Source: Hermatobates lingyangjiaoensis
Taxonomy: Eukaryota; Arthropoda; Insecta; Hemiptera; Hermatobatidae
DNA length: 64,000 bases
Direction: 5' to 3'
Assembly: GCA_026182355.1 (NCBI GenBank)
Contig: JAPFBL010001929.1
Span: 2,720,001-2,784,000 of the forward strand
This document shows positions 57,601 through 64,000 of the stretch, piece after piece. The notes under the pieces were generated by a model. The model had not been told where the DNA came from and did not search any database. It saw only the letters and a list, made by a program, of their open reading frames with translations. Position 1 is the first letter of the stretch. The number at the start of each line of letters is the position of its first letter. The position numbers and the translations under genes were made by a program.

Positions 57601-57925
57601 CGGTTTGATAAGTCCATGACTTTTTGAATAAAACAAAATTTTTCGGCAAAGAAACGTTTTATTTTTCTATATAGTCACCTTTTAGCTCGATACATTTAGT
57701 CCATAGTTTTTCTAATTTTTTTATTCCCTCCAAATAATACGTTTTCTCAAAGCACTCAAAATACGCGTTTGTTTTGGTAATGACTTGTTCGTTCAACTCA
57801 AATCTCTTACCACCCAGACATTTATTTAGGTTTGGAAACAGAAAATAGTCAGGAGAATATGCTAGATGGGGTAGCAGTTCGTATTCCAATTCGTGGATTC
57901 GTGTGCACAAGTGCATTGGCCTGAT
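57600..57925 (-). pseudogene. Mariner transposase C-terminal remnant
   Basis: Minus strand IHELEYELLPHLAYSPDYFL, then FPNLNKCLGGKRFELNEQVI and KTYYLEGIKKLEKLWTKCIE, LKGDYIEK. It aligns with the end of mariner transposases (ELLPHPPYSPDLAPSDYFLF...GKRF...EGIKKLE-R---CI-L-GDYVEK). The YSPDL-PSD motif has lost several residues, removing the third aspartate region. It belongs to a different mariner lineage from the 33- and 44-kb copies and is much older. Confidence 0.85.
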
Positions 57926-57929
57926 GAAA

Positions 57930-58950
57930 CATCACTTTTTAGTATTTAATTGATAACATAAGCAAGTTTGTTACAAAATCCTATAGAATGGACATCGAAC
58001 ATGTTAAACTAAAAATCATTAAAATTCGGATACAGAGTTATTGTTTGTTTGTTTGCACGGCATATACTATAAGTTTTCATCATCAGTGTTGCTCTAAACG
58101 TGAAAATCTGACTGATTTAAGTTAAGACTAAGCTATAGCTCCTACGATTGTGTTTCAGCTATCCTAAGTTTTGCCCTAATAACAGTGCCTGCACTGTACT
58201 GCCACAAATCTAACTCACTTACACCCTCTCTAAGAGCAAAATTCATCATCTTCCACGTGAAATATCTAAGTTTATTATCAAGAGAAGATTACAGACTTTT
58301 AAAATTACAGCCTACAATTTTCAGTGATAAAAGTAAACAGTGAATTGGTTAAACTCCATCTGATAGTACATTATGTACGGTAAAATAAACATTATGCTTC
58401 AATAGATGTACTAAATTGATAGCATGTTAGTTTCATTTAAAGCAAAACCTCAGGTTTTATGTCAGCTATTAATTTCGCTTATCACATTACTGGCTTGTAT
58501 TAGTGTCGATAATTGAAGTGATTTTGAAAAGCTGTCTTATCAAAGGCTAATACGGTTACCCTCCATCACTGACATGAACGATTTCTTCCTTTATAGCCCC
58601 ATTCATTTAGTCGTAAAAGCATTTACTTTTCGTGAACTTTTTGATGGCAAACATTCCAGTTTAGAGTTCTAATCTAAAATTACTTTTAATGACTCACCTA
58701 CAGTCCTCAACTTTAAATTGCCATCATTAAAATGATTTCATCTAACTAGCCGGATTAATGATTGAAGCAAAACTTATCAAATTATCATTATAATACTCAA
58801 CATTAAAATATATGTAATTTTAATAGTTTTATAACATTACCAGCTTATGCTGTTTTATTTATCACCAGAAATAAAAATGTTTATGGTTAGAGAAAGAATA
58901 ATTTTCTATAAATAGGGATAAAAGTAAATAAAAACGAACAGTGATTTTAC
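57930..58950. other. AT-rich stretch
   Basis: Nothing recognised on either strand. Confidence 0.5.
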
Positions 58951-58959
58951 AAGGGAGAA

Positions 58960-59170
58960 TAATCCCTAAGAGAAGACGTCAAGCCGTCGCTCCCGCGCAT
59001 GTACAAGGTTAGGTACTTATTAACGATGCCTACTCTATATGCACTTGTTTTAGGCAAAAATTGAGAAGTTCCAATTTAGAATGTTCATTGTGTAGAATCA
59101 CAAAGGGTCAATCTTTTGACTTTGAGTGTTGTCTCGTGGGACGGCCACAGCAAACTAACTTAACCTAAAA
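58960..59170 (+). mobile_element. SINE, 5'-truncated, tail type B
   Basis: It starts in the body (CCCTAAGAGAAGACGTCAAG, GGTTAGGTACTTATTAACGA) and keeps the type B tail (TAGAATCACAAAGGGTCAAT ... CTAACTTAACCTAAAA). The tRNA-like head is missing. Confidence 0.8.
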
Positions 59171-59324
59171 TTAAGTTTCTTATAATGGGCGAAAAGATTG
59201 AAATGGTAAAGAGTCAGACAAAGAAAAGACAAAATAAGAGATAGGTAGAGAAAATATATATATAATTTTATTATTTTTTTTTTATGCCCATGAAATATAC
59301 TTAATCGTTTTACGATTTTTTACT

Positions 59325-59600
59325 GGAATAAACCTACAATGCAATGTCAACGCACTACAACATCCAGTGTTGCCAAATTATGGAATAAACCTGCAAACTC
59401 AACAAACTGCAATGAAATAAACCTGCAATGCAATGTCAACAAACTACAATGAAATAAACCTGCAATGCAATGTCAACAAACTACAATGAAATAAACCTGC
59501 AATGCAATGTCAACAAACTACAATGAAATAAACCTGCAATGCAATGTCAACAAACTACAATGAAATAAACCTGCAATGCAATGTCAACAAACTACAATTA
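59325..59600. repeat. 37-bp minisatellite
   Basis: Five consecutive near-identical 37-bp units start at 59411, 59448, 59485, 59522 and 59559 (AATGAAATAAACCTGCAATG CAATGTCAACAAACTAC). About two diverged units precede them from 59325. Confidence 0.95.
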
Positions 59601-59734
59601 CTATTACAATTACTACTGCAATTACAATGATAGATATATTGTGGATTAAACTTCTTTAATTGCATCACGTTTTATTTATTGTAATTTTTTGCATATATAT
59701 ACCATATATTGTAAAAAGGAATACGATCCAAAAG

Positions 59735-60000
59735 GACAACAAACGTTTCACGATGAATCACAAACACAGAACTAAGGAACAAACAGACTTAATGTCTTTA
59801 ATTTTCGGTTAAACCTTCGTCAGGAGAGTTGAGATAGGTACACCAAGCGTACTTGTGAAGCGAGTGGGTCTGCAACCGTCGCTTCACAAGTGCGCTTGGT
59901 GTCTCTATCTCAACTCTCCTGATGAAGGTTCAATCGAAAATTAGAGACAGTAAATCTGTTTGTTCCTTAGTTCTGTGTTTGTGTTTCATCGTGAAACATA
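59735..60000. mobile_element. Palindromic Penelope end, AATT family
   Basis: Left arm 59748-59845, right arm 59895-59993. The plus motif at 59919-59944 is CTGATGA, A, GGTT...(AATC), GAA, AATT, A; the left-arm mirror keeps the pairing GGTT-T-AACC. GACAGTAAATCTG follows. The right side runs into (TA)n. Confidence 0.8.
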
Positions 60001-60009
60001 TATATATAT

Positions 60010-62940
60010 ATATATATATAATTATATGAATTATCAAATAACTGAAAAGATAGTAGAAGAAATATAACAGAAAAATGAAAAAAATGAGTTGCAGCAATAA
60101 AAATAAAAGGTGACCAGCTAATTGTTGAGAGAAGATAAGTCATGTAAAAAAGAGCGTTGTTGAAAAATCAAACTAGGGAACAAAAGAGCAGATTTCCATG
60201 AATGGTGTGGAAACAAAGTGATAACCTTTTAAAGGGAGATTGTTTAAAACGGGATGATAACTAGCTATATCGTCAGTTTACTGCGATATTTTAATAGAAT
60301 AATAATCTCAGTTACAATTAAAGTGCCTATACTAAGCAAAATACCGTGAAGTAAATCAATTTTTTTATACAAATTTTCTTATTAAGTAGAAGCAAGTGTA
60401 TCTGGTGTCAGAAAAAGAAATAGAATCAATAAAACTCATTTTTATTATTTTATTAATTGTGTAAAGTTAACATCTTAATGCACTGCACTAAGTTAATATA
60501 AGACTGTGTAAATGAAATGATCGGCCTCAAATTTGTATGCTTGATAAGAATATAATAACTTTCAATTAATTTTTGATGTTTTTAGAACGAATAAACAAAA
60601 AAGAACGAATAAATTAAAAATCTGGAGTGGACTACACTCAACTTTACTATAAGCCACCGTAATAACAAACTTGTTAGCAATCAATTAAGATCTAGTTTTA
60701 TTTTAAAACATCTATAAATACTGTATTAGTTGCAAATAAATGTTAATTGTTCTATATTATTTTAATTATTACAAGACGTCAAGAATTATTATTGAGAACG
60801 TAAGTGTTATCGGTTTGCGCACACCGCTGCAATATCCTTAATATTGTTCTTCATTTTTTTTGTTTCTAAAAGTTCATGCCTTTTATCGTTTCTTTAATCA
60901 TTTAAATTTTATCTACTTTGATAAACTTTGATTGCCTTCAGTGGGATAACGCTAACTTGAGTTGGCTTTAAGATTAGTATTCAATTATGAGAAGTAGATT
61001 TTGTTTTCTGTTAAGATTTGGTTCACGATTTTTTGATCATTAATTTAACATTTTTGTAATTAATCCTAGTGTTATGAGGTAATGTATTAAGTAGTATTGT
61101 TAGTCAGCAAAAGTAGTTATTTTATACATGTCTTTGAGCCAATGATTGTAGCCCTGAACTCACATCTTTCTCCTAACTGAGCGTCTTAGGAAAACTGTAT
61201 GTGTGCTAATCTAACAAAATTCTGTGTTTGTTGGTTAATAGTTTTGCTGTGATTAGTTTCCTTTTGTTTTGCAATAAAAGGATGGGCGGTGGCATCCAAT
61301 TAAGTATTGAACACTACTGCTTTCCAATATCACTTATGACTTTTTCAGACTTAGTCTTAAACTTAAAAACTTTCCTACAGATACAAACATTGATGGATAT
61401 AATGTAAAAGTAGCACTGTTGTCACCTTGGGGTACAGTCAAATGCAAACATCAGTCGAATCGATCATCATATCTGTTTAGCTTTCTTAAAACAAGAGCAG
61501 CAATCACTGGGTGTTAAAAAAAAAAGTCAAGGACGCCTCCCAGGTGCTCCTCTTGCGAGGAGAGTGACAACAAAGGCAAGTGGCTAGTCCACAATGCTCC
61601 TAGCTCACCTCACAGTACCCATAAAAAAAAAAGTTTAATTCTCCTTTGAAAGAAAATAATACGGCCGCTTTGGATTCCATTTTTCCCTGACTCTGAAAAG
61701 AAGACTTAAGGGGGTCTTTTAGAGAGTTTTCGCCAAAGTAATCTCCTCTCCGACCTTCCCACACGAATGAAATTCGCTTTTTATTCATACTGTTAAGTTT
61801 TTTTTTCTTTTCAAAATCACTCCTTATTATTGAAAGAATATGTTACTAACTTTATTTAATATTACTTTTAACACCTAAATCTCATTTATAAAAGAATATT
61901 TCTTTTAATATGTTGTTCGAAATTATCATTATAATGTAATCAATATTTAAAATACAAATTACAAAAATATATATAAAACACACAATGTTTAACAATAGCT
62001 TCAATGTTACTGGATCTATAAACTATTTTCTATGGTTCGTTTTTTTTTTGTAGTACTCAATTCTTTTAAAATATCTAATCATGAAGCCCTTAAAATTGCG
62101 TCATCCTGATTTAATTCCTGAATCACAATGTAACGTTTCTTTCAATAAGTATAAATATATTTCAAAACACATTAATACTACTATTCTGCTAGTGACTAGT
62201 AGATGTATGTCCGTAACTTTAATTCCAATGTAGAAAGACAACTCCACTTTTAATAAACAACTGAGTAAATAAAACAGATGGAGAATAAACAAAATAATGA
62301 GTCCAAAATAAGTCCATCCTGAATTCACAACGAGTTTTTTTATTTTAATTCACAATTTAAATTCATAGAATATAATCATTGCAATCTAAAATCCTCCGAA
62401 CTATCACAAATGCTCCATATTACGTCAAAAACCCTTCATAAAGACCTAAAAAGTCCATTAATCCAAAACCTTGCCTTTGATCGTTATAAGTCATTTCACA
62501 ACAACCTTTCCTCTCACCCAAATCCATTTGTACGAATCCTTGCTTCCTCCTCAACTTCCCAGAATCCCCCAAGACGACTCAAGAGAAAATGGCCCAGGGA
62601 TCTACTATTACAATAATATACTTAAAAAAAAAAAAAAAAATAAAGTGAGAAGTTGAACCAGTGGGTTCCATCCTTTGCTCATGTGCATCGATTTTATTGT
62701 GTAATATATTACTACGTATGTCTGTTACGCATAATATGCCTAGTTGTATATTTGTAAATAAAGATGATAAAAAAAATTCATTAATAATATAATGCTATCT
62801 TTAGTATGGCATGTGTAATTCAAACTGAAACAAATTTCCAGGTTCCCCGTTCTGATAATATATTTTTTTTTGCAGTATCATGTCTAGGCACTTTGTTATT
62901 TTTTTTCAGATGGGTGCAAAATTTCAGACATAATAACAAA
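60010..62940. other. AT-rich stretch
   Basis: A moderately GC patch at 61520-61620 (between A-runs) is unassigned. No other feature is supported. Confidence 0.5.
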
Positions 62941-62949
62941 TATATATTT

Positions 62950-63050
62950 ATTTTTAACGATGATGAACAACAGTTCAAAGTATTGAGAATTTAGTGTTCT
63001 TTTTATTCTTATTTCTGTGTCGTGTTTTGTGCAATTTAAAGTTTTATTTT
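62950..63050 (+). mobile_element. Decayed Penelope end
   Basis: CGATGATGAACAACAGTTCAAAGTATTGAG followed by TTTCTGTGTCGTGTTTTGTG, the tail of the 8.9/9.7-kb family. The core is mutated. Confidence 0.6.
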
Positions 63051-63105
63051 TTAGTGTTCAGCAAAATTAGGTGTATAAGATGTATAGAAATATTTTCATT
63101 ATAGC

Positions 63106-63180
63106 AGGGCTTCTCAATGGGGGGTGACATTTGAGTTTCCCGGGAATGAATTCTGACCATAGTTTACAGATTGAGAAACT
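63106..63180 (+). mobile_element. Possible hAT-like terminus
   Basis: CAGGGCTTCTCAATGGGGGG resembles hAT-type ends; the partner was not found. The remainder to 64000 shows nothing recognised, though 63690-63860 is less AT-rich. Confidence 0.35.
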
Positions 63181-64000
63181 CACTTTACTGACGCCGTTAT
63201 CATACCAAGCATTTTATATTTTATAGTAGTGGTTTCTTTTGCATAAAGATTTGATATTATTTCATAGGATTGAATTTCATTACAATGGCAAATATAAGAA
63301 CTCCAAGTTATTTAATAACAATATTTGCAAATCAATATTTTAAAAATTCCTAGACACTTTAACTTAACCTTTTTAGATATTGGCATCAATTGTATTTGTT
63401 TAAAAAGTCCCTTTTATTAAATTGTTACAATCTTATTTTTGGGTCTCCATAAATTTAAATCCCTCATCAATTATAGAAATTGATAATAAAGAAACATCCA
63501 AAAATTCAATTAGAAACTGTATTATCTTTAGTGTTTTGGTAATAGTCGACGCAGAAGTATTCAAAGAACTATAAACTAAACTTTAATCTAATGAGAAGAT
63601 AGAAGTTGTTATGGAGAGAAAATAATTTAAGAAGATAATACTGAAATCCACTTGTGGAAATAGAATAAAACAGTCAACAAGCCATTAGTCTTAGAAAGGC
63701 GTAAGGCACCAAGTGGAGAGATAGATAGATCTCTTGGCAGAGATCCTTGGCGTTAATCTATTGATAAAAGTAGGTACTGTGAGCCCTCCACCTTATCAGG
63801 ATGTCAGGAGCAAACATTTCTGATACGCCAACTAGTTTCATCTGTCTTAACTACGACAGCAAACCGAAAAGAAACTGTCTTATTCAACCTGTTTATTTAT
63901 ACATTTCTTACTAAGCCGTTATTTTGTACTATAAAACTTATTATTCATGTAAAGTTGTTGATCAGCTATAAATTGACTCTTCCAATACTAAAAGTTACTA

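Noticed and set aside
59411..59597. Regularly spaced repeats that could look like a CRISPR array
   Set aside because: The 37-bp units are contiguous with no unique spacers and the genome is eukaryotic; it is a minisatellite.

Overview
This is a eukaryotic, animal-type genomic window: strongly AT-rich, without dense coding, and full of transposable-element remnants and (TA)n, (CA)n and (CT)n microsatellites. I find no prokaryotic gene organisation. The element mix (Penelope-like retroelements with hammerhead motifs, tRNA-derived SINEs, DD34D mariner, hAT and a jockey-like LINE tail) suggests an invertebrate, perhaps an arthropod with large introns. I cannot name the species.

Host gene: four exons on the minus strand (about 52.7, 40.0, 23.8 and 13.2 kb) join in phase into one open protein with ankyrin repeats and a long Ser/Arg-rich linker. 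The first visible exon carries one ankyrin repeat, the next two carry the linker, and the third and fourth carry two more repeats. The introns are about 10, 16 and 12 kb. Almost everything else between 13 and 52 kb is intronic. The gene continues below 13 kb beyond a phase-1 donor and possibly above 52.8 kb. I do not recognise its orthologue. Two short plus-strand exon-like ORFs (12.2 and 54.8 kb) are unexplained.

Mobile elements: (1) Penelope-like elements dominate. There are GIY-YIG C-terminal ORF fragments at 6.1, 21.1-21.8, 50.0 and 51.0 kb, a reverse-transcriptase tail at 51.2 kb, N-terminal ORF fragments at 5.8, 7.9, 20.7/22.1, 28.5 and 54.0 kb, and more than twenty short copies carrying a minimal hammerhead-like motif, usually as inverted repeats bounded by (TA)n. 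(2) A tRNA-derived SINE family has about twelve copies and two alternative 3' tails. (3) Two internally deleted mariner copies (33.1 and 44.0 kb) and an older mariner remnant (57.7 kb). (4) One hAT copy at 37.0 kb with a perfect 8-bp target duplication and a readable C-terminal domain, plus other hAT-like ends. (5) Small terminal-inverted-repeat elements at 2.4, 18.1 and 56.8 kb. (6) A jockey-like LINE 3' fragment at 31.2 kb. (7) A 37-bp minisatellite at 59.4 kb.

The main pattern is the set of Penelope hammerhead motifs. About ten sequence families keep the same architecture: CTGANGA, one extra base, a changing but complementary helix II, GAA, then a short self-complementary helix III starting with A and ending with T, then a non-G base. 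In many of them a GTRAGT splice-donor-like motif follows within about 10 nt and a (TA)n tract within about 60 nt.
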